A stretch of DNA of 64,000 nucleotides from Scatomonas sp963930955 (lineage in GTDB: Bacteria > Bacillota > Clostridia > Lachnospirales > Lachnospiraceae): positions 1,984,001 through 2,048,000 of the forward strand of contig OZ006967.1 of NCBI GenBank assembly GCA_963930955.1. The letters run 5' to 3'. Shown here in pieces: positions 25,410 through 34,297 of the stretch (position 1 is its first letter; the number at the start of each line of letters is the position of its first letter). A program made the position numbers and the translations under genes. A model generated the notes under the pieces. The model saw only the letters and a list, made by a program, of their open reading frames with translations. It made no database searches and had not been told where the DNA came from.

Positions 25410-25438
25410 TTGGAATCCGGAACGAGATGCAGTATAAT
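25410..25438 (+). promoter_or_regulatory. Promoter of the DUF2284 gene
   Basis: TTGGAA, 17 bases and TATAAT, 33 bases before the GTG start. Confidence 0.65.
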
Positions 25439-25470
25439 AGAACAACAGTTTGAAAGGAGTTTGAAAATCC

Positions 25471-26001
25471 GTGACAAGAGAAGAAATAGAAGCTTTTATT
25501 ACGCAGTTTCCCATTTATCAATATGCATTTGCAGAACCGGAGGAGCTGGAGTTCAATGAAAGAGTCCGGGCCATCTGCAAAAAGGAATGTCCCCGCTACG
25601 GCACCTCCTGGTCCTGTCCGCCGGCGGTGGGTAAGGTGGAGGAGTGCCGGGAGGCCTGTCTGGAATTTCAGGACATGTTATTTTTTTCCTCTGTAGCAGA
25701 GGTGAATGACATTACAGATATGGACGAGACCCTGAAAACTAAGGCAGAACACGAAAAGATGACCCGGATCATTGAGCAGCGTCTGAAGGAAGATGGAATG
25801 ACCGTTTACACTCTGTCCAGTGATTCCTGCGCCATCTGTGAAAAATGCTCATTCCCTAAGTCCCTCTGCCGTCATCCGGAGGAAATGCACCCATGCATTG
25901 AAAGCCACGGGATTGTGGTGTCCAATCTTGCGGAAAAGTTCAACATGGATTATTATCTGGGCGAGCACCTGCTGCTGTGGTTTTCCATGATCTTTTTTTA
26001 A
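25471..26001 (+). CDS. DUF2284 cysteine-rich metal-binding protein
   Basis: A 176-residue DUF2284 protein of unknown function. It has several cysteine clusters consistent with Fe-S or other metal binding: CKKECPRYGTSWSCPP near residues 32-47 and SCAICEKCSFPKSLCRHPEEMHPCIESHG near 118-147. GTG start with AAAGGAG upstream. It has its own promoter and is not obviously coupled to the downstream sporulation genes, which begin 60 bases later. Confidence 0.85.
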   Translation: MTREEIEAFITQFPIYQYAFAEPEELEFNERVRAICKKECPRYGTSWSCPPAVGKVEECREACLEFQDMLFFSSVAEVNDITDMDETLKTKAEHEKMTRIIEQRLKEDGMTVYTLSSDSCAICEKCSFPKSLCRHPEEMHPCIESHGIVVSNLAEKFNMDYYLGEHLLLWFSMIFF

Positions 26002-26061
26002 ATACATAACTGTTTTTCGCTTTGCATAGAGTAGATAACAAAGCAAACCGGAGTCCTGTTC

Positions 26062-26337
26062 TTGGCACGGAAAAGATTACGGAGGGAAAATGGATTTCTT
26101 GAAAAGCTGCAGATTCCGCCGGATCTGTCCAGACGGGACTGCATTTTGACTCTCTGCGGATCCGGAGAACTTTATATTGAAAATTACCGCTGCATCCTGG
26201 AATACCAGGAGGAAAAGATCCGTTTGCTGACAAAAAATGGAATCCTGCTGGTGCAGGGCAGAGCCCTGGCCATTTCCAGCTATACCGGCGAGGAGATGTA
26301 TATTACAGGCAGAATACAGGAGATTATTTTATCCTGA
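26062..26337 (+). CDS. yqfC: Sporulation protein YqfC (YabP family)
   Basis: A 91-residue YabP/YqfC family protein. The GELYIENYRCILEY stretch and the later YTGEEMYITGRI are characteristic. Start is TTG 26062, with GGAG 8 bases upstream, giving the family's usual length. It is followed by yqfD after 12 bases, the same pair found in Bacillus and most spore-forming Clostridia, so the lineage carries sporulation genes even if the strain may not sporulate. Confidence 0.85.
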   Translation: MARKRLRRENGFLEKLQIPPDLSRRDCILTLCGSGELYIENYRCILEYQEEKIRLLTKNGILLVQGRALAISSYTGEEMYITGRIQEIILS

Positions 26338-26349
26338 CAGGAGGCGCGG

Positions 26350-27582
26350 ATGGAAAAAATTCTGAGATTTCTAAAAGGCTGGGTGCGTCTGCGGCTCCTG
26401 GGCGGGGAGCCGGAACGGTTCCTGAATATCTGCGGAGGAAGGCGGATTCCCCTCTGGGATCTGCGGCGCCGGAACGGGACCTGGGAATGCAGCCTTTTTC
26501 TGAAGGATTTTTTCGGCCTGCGGCCTGCTGTCCGCAAGAGCGGTACCCGTGTAAAACTTCTGGACAGGCGGGGGCTTCCCTTTTTTTTAAAAAAATGCCG
26601 GAAGCGCATGGCCTTTATAACCGGGTTCCTGCTCTGCCTTTTTCTTTTGCTCCTGCTTTCCCGTTTTATCTGGAATATTCATGTGGAAGGAAACTATACC
26701 CATACCACAGGAGAAATTCTGGCTTTTCTGGAATCCGGCGGAATCCGTCACGGCATGCAAAAAAACCAGGTGGACTGCGCCGGGATAGCCGCATCCATCC
26801 GCCGGGCTTTTCCAGATGTTACCTGGGTTTCCGCCAGGATCCAGGGAACACGGCTTTTGGTGGAACTCCGGGAGAATATGGAAAGGGAACCGGCAGTTTC
26901 TGACTCCCTTCCGGCGGAAGCTGTAGATCTGGCTGCTTCCAGGGAAGGGGTGGTGGAGAGCATCATTACCCGCAGGGGAATTCCCCTGGCAGAGGCGGGG
27001 GATACCTGCAAAGCCGGAGACATCCTGGTCAGCGGTCTGGTTCCGCTGAAAGATGACAGCGGCGAAATCCTTCGATGGGAGTCTGTGGAGGCGGACGCGG
27101 ATATTGTTATCCGCTGGACCCTTTACTATTATGATGAGTTTTCCAGAAACTACACGATCCATACGTACCAGCAGGAGGAAAGATCCTCTTTTTATCTGGA
27201 TATCTTTGGGTGGCGGCTGGATTTTACAGGGGCACGCCGGGAAAACTGCGACTACCTTTCAAAGGAGCAGCAGCTGTTTCTTACAGAAAACTTTGCCATC
27301 CCCCTTCGCTTTGGCACATTGACCGCCAGGCCCTATACGGAGACAGAAGCTTTTTACTCCCGGGAGGAAGCTGCCGATCTGGCAGAAGAACGGCTGCATG
27401 CCTATACAGAGAATTTAGAGAAAACAGGGGTAGAAATCCTGGAGAATCATGTTAAAATAACAATATCGGACACAAAATGCAAAAGCAGCGGTACCCTGAC
27501 CGTCCGCTCTCTGTCCGCTAAGAAAGTTCCCTCTGCGATTCAGGATCCGGAGGAAAATGCAGGAAAGGAAGATACGGAATGA
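26350..27582 (+). CDS. yqfD: Sporulation protein YqfD
   Basis: A 410-residue protein needed in Bacillus for sporulation, of unknown biochemistry. A basic N-terminal domain of about 90 residues precedes one membrane helix at about 91-112 (TGFLLCLFLLLLLSRFIWNI). The rest is extracytoplasmic or facing the forespore, with the family landmark VSARIQGTRLLVELRE near residue 160. It overlaps the phoH-like gene by 4 bases (ATGA). Confidence 0.9.
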   Translation: MEKILRFLKGWVRLRLLGGEPERFLNICGGRRIPLWDLRRRNGTWECSLFLKDFFGLRPAVRKSGTRVKLLDRRGLPFFLKKCRKRMAFITGFLLCLFLLLLLSRFIWNIHVEGNYTHTTGEILAFLESGGIRHGMQKNQVDCAGIAASIRRAFPDVTWVSARIQGTRLLVELRENMEREPAVSDSLPAEAVDLAASREGVVESIITRRGIPLAEAGDTCKAGDILVSGLVPLKDDSGEILRWESVEADADIVIRWTLYYYDEFSRNYTIHTYQQEERSSFYLDIFGWRLDFTGARRENCDYLSKEQQLFLTENFAIPLRFGTLTARPYTETEAFYSREEAADLAEERLHAYTENLEKTGVEILENHVKITISDTKCKSSGTLTVRSLSAKKVPSAIQDPEENAGKEDTE

Positions 27583-28604
27583 ATTCCGGTATTATAGAGG
27601 AAATTATACAGCTCCCTACAGAGCACGAAAAAAATATTTTTGGACAGTTTGACCAGCATATTAAAAAAATTGAAAGAGCCCTTCAGGTAACCCTGGTATC
27701 CAGGGACGGCAGCCTGCGGATCCTTGGGCCGGCAAATGCGGCAGCCAGAGCCCGCCGCTGCCTGGAACAGCTGCTGGCCCTGTCGGTGCGGGGCACAGAG
27801 ATTACAGAGCAGAATGTAAATTACTGTATTTCTCTGGTTATGGAAGAAAAAGAAGAGGCTATGCTGGAACTGGATGGAGATCTGATCTGCCATACCATCA
27901 ACGGCCGGCCGGTAAAACCGAAAACCTTAGGACAAAAGCAGTATGTGGACGCAATCCGCAATCAGATGATTGTATTCGGCGTAGGTCCTGCCGGAACAGG
28001 CAAGACGTATCTGGCTATGGCCATGGCGATTACCGCCTTCCGAAATGATGAGGTGAGCCGCATTATCCTCACAAGACCTGCCATTGAGGCAGGAGAGAAA
28101 CTTGGGTTCCTTCCGGGCGATCTTCAGAGCAAGGTGGATCCCTACCTGCGGCCTTTGTATGACGCCCTGTATCAGATCATGGGAGCGGAAACTTTCCAGA
28201 AAAATATGGAGAAGGGCCTCATCGAGGTGGCCCCTCTGGCTTATATGCGGGGCCGTACGCTGGATAACGCTTATATCATCCTGGATGAAGCGCAGAATAC
28301 GACTCCGGCTCAGATGAAGATGTTCCTGACCAGGATCGGATTTGGTTCCAAAGTAGTCGTAACCGGCGATGCGTCTCAGAAGGATCTGGCCCCGGGAACC
28401 CGTTCCGGGCTGGATGTGGCCATGCAGGTTCTGAAAAAAGTAGAAGGGATTGCTTTCTGCCAGCTGACCAGCAAGGATGTGGTCCGCCATCCTCTGGTAC
28501 AGAGAATTGTACAGGCCTATGAGGATTTTGAGAAAAAAAGTGCTAAAAATGAGAAAACGGTTCAGCGGCCAGATAGAAAAAACCGGAGGTTTACCAGAAC
28601 ATGA
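27579..28604 (+). CDS. PhoH-like ATPase
   Basis: A 341-residue PhoH family P-loop ATPase, likely acting in RNA metabolism with YbeY. An N-terminal KH-like segment precedes the ATPase core with GPAGTGKTYLAMAMA near residue 132 and YIILDEAQNTTPAQMK near 231, followed by VVTGDASQKDL. It is translationally coupled to both yqfD and ybeY by 4-base overlaps; this arrangement is standard for the family. Confidence 0.93.
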   Translation: MNSGIIEEIIQLPTEHEKNIFGQFDQHIKKIERALQVTLVSRDGSLRILGPANAAARARRCLEQLLALSVRGTEITEQNVNYCISLVMEEKEEAMLELDGDLICHTINGRPVKPKTLGQKQYVDAIRNQMIVFGVGPAGTGKTYLAMAMAITAFRNDEVSRIILTRPAIEAGEKLGFLPGDLQSKVDPYLRPLYDALYQIMGAETFQKNMEKGLIEVAPLAYMRGRTLDNAYIILDEAQNTTPAQMKMFLTRIGFGSKVVVTGDASQKDLAPGTRSGLDVAMQVLKKVEGIAFCQLTSKDVVRHPLVQRIVQAYEDFEKKSAKNEKTVQRPDRKNRRFTRT

Positions 28605-29098
28605 CCCTGCAGACGGAAAATGAACAGACTTTTATATTAGATTTTGAATGGGAAAAATTGGCAAGGGAGATCGCGGTTCAGGTGCTGGAAATGGAACAGT
28701 GTCCCTATGAAGCGGAAATATCTCTGACTCTGACAGACAATGAACAGATTCAGGGGCTGAACCGGGAATACAGAGGGATCGACCGGGAGACAGATGTGCT
28801 TTCCTTCCCTCTGATTAATTTTCGCCGGCCGGCCGGATATGAAATCCTGGAGCAGGAGGAGGCGGATTGTTTCAACCCGGAAACGGGGGAACTGATGCTG
28901 GGAGATATTGTGATCTCTGTAGAAAAAGCGGCAGAACAGGGGCGGGAATACGGCCATGGGATAAAACGGGAATTTTCTTTTCTTGTAGCACACAGCATGC
29001 TTCATCTGCTGGGCTATGATCACATGAATCCCGGAGAAGCGGAAATAATGGAGCGGAAGCAGGAAGCGGTATTAAGTTCTATGGGAATCACACGCTGA
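28601..29098 (+). CDS. ybeY: rRNA maturation endoribonuclease YbeY
   Basis: A 165-residue zinc-dependent RNase involved in 16S rRNA 3' maturation and ribosome quality control. The three-histidine metal site is intact in HSMLHLLGYDHMNPGE near residues 130-145. The central REYRGIDRETDVLSFP motif near residue 48 is also typical. The start overlaps the phoH-like gene by 4 bases. Confidence 0.95.
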   Translation: MTLQTENEQTFILDFEWEKLAREIAVQVLEMEQCPYEAEISLTLTDNEQIQGLNREYRGIDRETDVLSFPLINFRRPAGYEILEQEEADCFNPETGELMLGDIVISVEKAAEQGREYGHGIKREFSFLVAHSMLHLLGYDHMNPGEAEIMERKQEAVLSSMGITR

Positions 29099-29136
29099 AT
29101 CCTCCCGCAGAAAGATCAGCAGAGGAGGTGCGGATT

Positions 29137-30291
29137 GTGCGTTACAGAAGGATCCTTTCCACAGCGGTCTGCTGCTGTCTGATATTTTCAGCCGGCTGCA
29201 GCAAAAAAGAAAATGATAGCCCTGTAGTGCCGGAAGTAACCGTAGTATCCGTCACCCGGGAGCCGGAACCTTCGCCCTCTCCAACCCGGGCTCCCAGTCC
29301 GGATCCCACGGAAACGCCTGCCCCGGAACCTACAAAGGTTCCGGAACAGGAGGAAAATCTGCCGGAGGGCATGGTGCGCAGTTATCTTACCGGGGAAATC
29401 GTTCCGGAGGCAATCGGCCGCAGAAGACCGGCGGCTGTTATGATCAATAATATTGAAGCCTGCCTGCCCCACTGGGGGATCAGCCATGCAGGAGTATATT
29501 ACGAAGCGCCGGTAGAGGGAGGCATCAGCCGGATCATGGCGGTTTTTGAGGACTATGACCAGCTGGAACGGATCGGTTCTGTCCGCAGCTGCCGGAATTA
29601 TTTTATTTTCTACGCCTCCGGATTTCAGGCCGTTTACGTTCATTATGGGCAGTCAGCCTATGCGGTTCCCTATCTGGAACTGCCGGAAGTAAATAATTTA
29701 AGCGGTCTGTCCTCGTACGGGGATGAGATTTTTTTCCGGACATCGGACCGGACCCCTCCCCACAACGCGTATATCAGCGGAGAAGGCATCCGCAGAGGCA
29801 TGGAAATCTGCGGTTACTCTGCCGGCTATTCCCAGGATTACCAGGGCTCCTATACGTTTGCGCCCCAGGAGGACCCGGAACTGCTGGAGGAAGGCCGTAC
29901 AGCCAACACAGTGATCCCAGGCGGCTACAGCTACAATCATCCTGTTTTCACTTACGATGGAAACAGCGGACTTTACTACCGGCGGCAGTTCGGCCAGCCG
30001 CATATCGATGAGGAGACGGGAGAACAGCTGGCAGTCAAAAATATTCTTATACAGAACTCCCCCTGGGAGTACTATGATTCTAACGGTTATTTAAATATAA
30101 ATCCGGATGCGGGAGGCAGCGGTATTTATATTACTAACGGGAAAGCCATCGATGTAACCTGGAAAAAATATGAACCCTGGGGCCCCACCTATTATTACGA
30201 CAGCCAGGGCAGGGAGATTACCCTGAATCAGGGAAAAACCTGGGTTTGCATCGTGCTGGACACTTACGCCCAAAATACACAGATCAGCTGA
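29137..30291 (+). CDS. DUF3048 lipoprotein (YerB-like)
   Basis: A 384-residue predicted lipoprotein. A lipoprotein signal ends in FSAGC near residue 21, followed by a Pro/Glu/Thr-rich linker of about 50 residues. The DUF3048 domain then follows, with RRPAAVMINN near 95 and RIGSVRSCRNYF near 145. The function of the family is unknown. GTG 29137 is preferred over GTG 29128 because AGGAGG lies 8 bases upstream of it and overlaps the latter. It follows ybeY by 38 bases. Confidence 0.85.
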   Translation: MRYRRILSTAVCCCLIFSAGCSKKENDSPVVPEVTVVSVTREPEPSPSPTRAPSPDPTETPAPEPTKVPEQEENLPEGMVRSYLTGEIVPEAIGRRRPAAVMINNIEACLPHWGISHAGVYYEAPVEGGISRIMAVFEDYDQLERIGSVRSCRNYFIFYASGFQAVYVHYGQSAYAVPYLELPEVNNLSGLSSYGDEIFFRTSDRTPPHNAYISGEGIRRGMEICGYSAGYSQDYQGSYTFAPQEDPELLEEGRTANTVIPGGYSYNHPVFTYDGNSGLYYRRQFGQPHIDEETGEQLAVKNILIQNSPWEYYDSNGYLNINPDAGGSGIYITNGKAIDVTWKKYEPWGPTYYYDSQGREITLNQGKTWVCIVLDTYAQNTQIS

Positions 30292-30322
30292 CAGAAGTTC
30301 AGCATATATACAGGAGGACATC

Positions 30323-31174
30323 ATGGGTATCCGTGAGAAATTAAAAGACAAGAAGCGAATTGTGATCAAGATCGGCTCTTCTTCGCTGATGCATCCGGAA
30401 ACGGGAAGGCTGGATCTGATCAAACTGGAAATTCTGGTGAGAGAAATCAGCAATCTGAAAAATCAGGGAAAGGATGTGGTGCTGGTTTCTTCCGGAGCCA
30501 TCATGGTAGGCAGAAATACCCTGGGTTTTTCCAGCCGTCCGGAGCGGACAGCGGAAAAACAGGCCTGTGCCTCTGTGGGGCAGGCCAAGCTGATGATGAT
30601 CTATCAGAAACTTTTTTCTGAGTATAATCAGGTCTGCAGTCAGATCCTGATTACCAAAAATACAATGGTGGACAACCTGAACCGAAAAAATGCCCAGAAT
30701 ACTTTCAAGGAACTGCTTTCTCTGGGGGTGATCCCTGTTGTAAATGAAAACGACACCATTGCCACCTACGAGATCGAATTCGGCGACAACGACACTCTTT
30801 CCGCTGTGGTGGCGGCTCTCATTAATGCGGATCTGCTGATCCTGCTCTCTGATATTGACGGCCTGTACACCGATGATCCCCATAAGAACCCCCAGGCGGA
30901 ATTTATCAGCCAGGTGGATCATCTGAACGGGACCTTTATGGATATGGGAAAGGGTAGTACCGGCAGCAGTGTGGGAACCGGCGGGATGGCCACCAAGCTC
31001 AGCGCCGCCCATGTGGCTACCAGCGCCGGTGCGGATATGATCATCGCCAACGGCAGCGACTTCCACATTATACACAAGATTCTGGGAGGAGCCCCCTACG
31101 GAACACTGTTTCTGGCGGATAAAAAGGATGAATTTTTCTTAATTGATTACCTGGCAGACTTAAAAGAGGAATAA
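30323..31174 (+). CDS. proB: Glutamate 5-kinase
   Basis: A 283-residue amino-acid kinase, the first committed step of proline synthesis. It contains only the kinase domain; the C-terminal PUA domain of the E. coli enzyme is absent, as in many Firmicutes. Motifs are IKIGSSSL near residue 14, VSSGAIMVG near 55, NENDTIATYEIEFGDNDTLSA near 142 and GTGGMATKLSAA near 215. The second pathway enzyme, proA, lies two genes downstream. Confidence 0.95.
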   Translation: MGIREKLKDKKRIVIKIGSSSLMHPETGRLDLIKLEILVREISNLKNQGKDVVLVSSGAIMVGRNTLGFSSRPERTAEKQACASVGQAKLMMIYQKLFSEYNQVCSQILITKNTMVDNLNRKNAQNTFKELLSLGVIPVVNENDTIATYEIEFGDNDTLSAVVAALINADLLILLSDIDGLYTDDPHKNPQAEFISQVDHLNGTFMDMGKGSTGSSVGTGGMATKLSAAHVATSAGADMIIANGSDFHIIHKILGGAPYGTLFLADKKDEFFLIDYLADLKEE

Positions 31175-31178
31175 AAAA

Positions 31179-31391
31179 ATGGATATTAATCGAATTAACG
31201 AACTTGCCCGAAAAGAAAAAAAAGAGGGATTGACCCCGGCGGAAAAAGAGGAACAGACCCGTCTCCGCAGAGAATATATTGCGGCTGTAAGGATGAACCT
31301 GAAAACCCAGCTGGATAATATCAATATTCAGGAACTGGACGGAAGTATTACCAATCTGGGGGAAAAATATGGAAACAAAAAAACACATTAG
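31179..31391 (+). CDS. DUF896 family small protein (YnzC-like)
   Basis: A 70-residue cytoplasmic protein matching DUF896/YnzC: INELARKEKKEGLTPAEKEEQ and then RREYIAAVRMNLKTQL. It folds as two helices in Bacillus relatives; the role is unclear. It sits between proB and the folate cyclo-ligase gene, overlapping the latter by 23 bases. Confidence 0.92.
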   Translation: MDINRINELARKEKKEGLTPAEKEEQTRLRREYIAAVRMNLKTQLDNINIQELDGSITNLGEKYGNKKTH

Positions 31392-31923
31392 AAAAGAGAT
31401 TTTTGCCCGCAGAAGAGCGGCGTCGGACCAGGAAGTGGCGGAAAACAGCCGGGCGATCTTTCAAAAGATTTCTCAATTTCCCGAATACAGGAATGCTTCC
31501 TGGATTTATGCCTATATGGACTACAACCATGAAGTAATGACCAGGGAATTTATACTGCAGGCCTGGAAAGAGGGGAAAAAAGTGGCGGTTCCCAAAGTAT
31601 CCGGAAAGGAAATGGTTTTCTACCGGCTGGATGATTTCGGCCAGCTGGAAGAGGGGTATTACGGGATACAGGAGCCAAAGCCGGATCCCCGGCGCCAGGC
31701 AGGAGAGGAGCCGGGGATGATTCTGGTTCCGGGAGTGGCTTTTGACCGTCAGCGCCATCGGATCGGATACGGAGGAGGTTTTTACGACCGGTATTTAAGC
31801 GTCCATCCCCAGCATGTATCCGTGGCCGCCGCTTTTGAATTTCAGCTTATGGAGGGGATTCCCGTAGAGGATACGGATATTTGCCCGGATATATTGGTAA
31901 CAGAAAAAAACATCTTCAGATAA
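31369..31923 (+). CDS. 5-formyltetrahydrofolate cyclo-ligase
   Basis: A 184-residue enzyme that converts 5-formyl-THF to 5,10-methenyl-THF with ATP. Family motifs are the N-terminal KKHIRKEIFARRRA, the central VPKVSGKEMVFYRL and RIGYGGGFYDRYLS near residue 125. It overlaps the DUF896 gene by 23 bases, a long but credible coupling because both frames are well conserved. Confidence 0.93.
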   Translation: METKKHIRKEIFARRRAASDQEVAENSRAIFQKISQFPEYRNASWIYAYMDYNHEVMTREFILQAWKEGKKVAVPKVSGKEMVFYRLDDFGQLEEGYYGIQEPKPDPRRQAGEEPGMILVPGVAFDRQRHRIGYGGGFYDRYLSVHPQHVSVAAAFEFQLMEGIPVEDTDICPDILVTEKNIFR

Positions 31924-31935
31924 GGAGGATCGGAA

Positions 31936-33180
31936 ATGGAACTGTTGGAAATCGGTCTGAAAGCGAAGGCTGCAGAACCCTTCATGCGGAAATTAGGGAT
32001 CAGCCTTAAAAATGAAATGCTCCTGAAATGTGCAGAGTCCCTGATATCCGGCCAGGATGAGATTCTGAAGGCAAATGCGTTGGATATGGAAAAAGGCCGT
32101 GCCAACGGCATGTCCGCCGGTATTCTGGACCGGCTGAAGCTGACGCCGGAGCGGATTCAGGGAATGGCGGAAGGTCTGCGGCAGCTGGCAGCTCTGGAAG
32201 ATCCGATAGGCCAGGTGCTGGGCATGAAAAAGCGGCCCAACGGACTTCTGATCGGACAGGTTCGGGTGCCTCTCGGCGTTATCGGCATCATCTACGAGGC
32301 CCGTCCCAATGTAACCGCAGATGCTTTCGGTCTCTGCTTTAAGACCGGCAATGTGGTTATCCTCAAAGGGGGCAGCGACGCCCTTCATTCCAACCAGGCT
32401 ATTGTGGATTGTCTCCGCTGCACCTTAGAGGAAGGTGGAGTTCCTGCAGACGCCATTCAGCTGATCGCGGATACCAGCCGGGAAACCACCCGGGCTTTCA
32501 TGAAAATGAATCAATACGTAGATGTGCTGATCCCCAGAGGCGGCGCCGGACTGATCCGTACAGTGGTGGAAAACAGCACGATTCCCGTTATTGAAACAGG
32601 TACCGGCAACTGCCATATTTTTGTGGACGAAAGCGCTGATGTGGAAATGGCTGTAAATATCATCCTTAATGCGAAAACCCAGCGGGTGGGAGTCTGCAAT
32701 GCCTGTGAATCCCTGGTGGTCCATGAGAAGATCCGGGAGAGACTTCTGCCGGAACTGTCCAGGCGGCTCCGGGAAAAGCATGTGGAAATGCGGGCGGATG
32801 AAAAGGCTCTGCCTCTGGTGGAAGGCGGGGTTCCCGCTTCACCGGAAGACTGGGGAACCGAATATCTGGACTACATTCTTTCCATTAAAACGGTTTCTTC
32901 TGTGGATGAGGCCATTGCTCATATTAACCGTTATAATACAAAGCATTCAGAGGCTATTATTACTTCCAGCTATGAAAATGCTCAAAAATTCCTGGAAGAA
33001 ATTGATGCGGCCGCTGTTTATGTCAACGCTTCCACCCGTTTTACCGACGGTTTTGAATTCGGCTTTGGAGCGGAAATCGGCATCAGCACACAAAAACTCC
33101 ACGCCAGAGGGCCTATGGGCCTTCAGGCTCTGACTACAACAAAATATATTATTTACGGCAGCGGACAGGTCCGGCCGTAA
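31936..33180 (+). CDS. proA: Gamma-glutamyl phosphate reductase
   Basis: A 414-residue aldehyde-dehydrogenase-fold enzyme, the second step of proline synthesis. Motifs are VPLGVIGIIYEARPNVT near residue 112, the LKGGSDALHSN loop near 138, VIETGTGNCHIFVD near 220 and the catalytic Cys in TQRVGVCNACESL near 252. ATG follows AAGGAGG. Last gene of the proB-DUF896-cyclo-ligase-proA unit. Confidence 0.96.
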   Translation: MELLEIGLKAKAAEPFMRKLGISLKNEMLLKCAESLISGQDEILKANALDMEKGRANGMSAGILDRLKLTPERIQGMAEGLRQLAALEDPIGQVLGMKKRPNGLLIGQVRVPLGVIGIIYEARPNVTADAFGLCFKTGNVVILKGGSDALHSNQAIVDCLRCTLEEGGVPADAIQLIADTSRETTRAFMKMNQYVDVLIPRGGAGLIRTVVENSTIPVIETGTGNCHIFVDESADVEMAVNIILNAKTQRVGVCNACESLVVHEKIRERLLPELSRRLREKHVEMRADEKALPLVEGGVPASPEDWGTEYLDYILSIKTVSSVDEAIAHINRYNTKHSEAIITSSYENAQKFLEEIDAAAVYVNASTRFTDGFEFGFGAEIGISTQKLHARGPMGLQALTTTKYIIYGSGQVRP

Positions 33181-33221
33181 ATCTGCAGTCATACAGCGCT
33201 GACCTGAACCATAGAATAGTA

Positions 33222-33242
33222 GAAAAGGCTTTTTGCCTTTTC
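33222..33242 (+). terminator. Short hairpin after proA
   Basis: GAAAAGGC and GCCTTTTC form a perfect 8-bp stem with a TTTTT loop. No T-run follows; instead the ribosome binding site of the M14 peptidase gene begins at once. It is at most a weak terminator. Confidence 0.4.
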
Positions 33243-33258
33243 GGGAGGAAAGGATTCT

Positions 33259-34173
33259 ATGATTGTTCTGAGTCAGCGCTATACTTATATGGATATCTGC
33301 ATGTCACTGCAGCTGATGGCCGGCTGCTATGAAGAGATCGGGCTTTGCAGAACTGCCGGCTACAGCCAGGACGGCCGCCGGATTCCCCTGTTCCGGCTGG
33401 GCCTTGGCCGCCGGAATCTTATCTGTACCGGCGGGATTCACGGAAGAGAAGGCGTAAATCCGGTGCTGCTTCTGCGAATGATCGAGGATTACGGACAGGC
33501 TTTTCGATTTAATAGAAAAATCGCCGGCTGCGATGTGCGCAGTCTTCTGAAGGAGTACGCCATACTCTTTCTGCCGCTGGTCAATCCCGACGGATATGAA
33601 ATTGCCAGAGCCGGTTTTAGTACCATTTCCAATCCTTTGTACCGGAAAACCGCCCGGGAGAGCGGGATTCCTCATAAAGAGTGGAAATATAACGCCCGGG
33701 GGATAGACATTAACCGGAACTTTCCCTGCCAGTCCTATATTCAGCGGCAGCTCCGGGAATATGCCGGAAGCGAACGGGAGACCCAGACCCTGATGAAAAT
33801 ATTTCAGAGTTACGAAACGGAAGGGTTTCTGGATTTCCATTCCAGAGGGAAGACCCTTTACTATTACCGCCGGGCCATGCCTTATACATATAATCAGCGG
33901 TGCCGCCGTTATGCCCGCAGGCTGCAGAATCTCTGCGGCTACAGTCTCGGAAATAAAAGGGAGGAACTGGATTCTGGTCTGCAGGGCGGCAACTCTGTAC
34001 ACTTTTACTCAGAATACACAGGCCACCCGGCTATTACAGTGGAAACCCTGCCTCCGGACGCCGAGTTTCCTCCGTCACCGGCCCAGCAGGAGGAAGCTTA
34101 CCGGGAAATTCGCGCTTTGCCCCTGGGAATGCTGGAGGCATTCTCTTCCCGGGGACTGCCGGTTTTAAAATAG
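33259..34173 (+). CDS. M14 family zinc carboxypeptidase
   Basis: A 304-residue metallopeptidase, probably acting on cell-wall peptides or other D,L-peptides. Zinc ligands His and Glu are in GGIHGREG near residue 56, the third ligand in LDFHSRGKT near 195, and the catalytic Glu in AITVETLP near 258. Substrate-binding INRNFP is near 150. No signal peptide is visible, so it appears cytoplasmic, unlike many relatives. ATG 33259 follows GGGAGGAAAGG. Confidence 0.9.
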   Translation: MIVLSQRYTYMDICMSLQLMAGCYEEIGLCRTAGYSQDGRRIPLFRLGLGRRNLICTGGIHGREGVNPVLLLRMIEDYGQAFRFNRKIAGCDVRSLLKEYAILFLPLVNPDGYEIARAGFSTISNPLYRKTARESGIPHKEWKYNARGIDINRNFPCQSYIQRQLREYAGSERETQTLMKIFQSYETEGFLDFHSRGKTLYYYRRAMPYTYNQRCRRYARRLQNLCGYSLGNKREELDSGLQGGNSVHFYSEYTGHPAITVETLPPDAEFPPSPAQQEEAYREIRALPLGMLEAFSSRGLPVLK

Positions 34174-34214
34174 ATTCTTATGTCTGAAAGAGGCGGGCGC
34201 CGGCGGATTCCCTA

Positions 34215-34244
34215 TTGCCACGTTTCTAAAAAACATGCTATAAT
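34215..34244 (+). promoter_or_regulatory. Promoter of the miaB-mutS-mutL-miaA operon
   Basis: TTGCCA, an 18-base spacer and TATAAT with a TGC extension directly before the -10 element, 53 bases before miaB. Confidence 0.7.
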
Positions 34245-34297
34245 TACCTCCGGTCAAAAAACCAGCACTGCAAAATATTTTAGAAGGTGAACCATAT

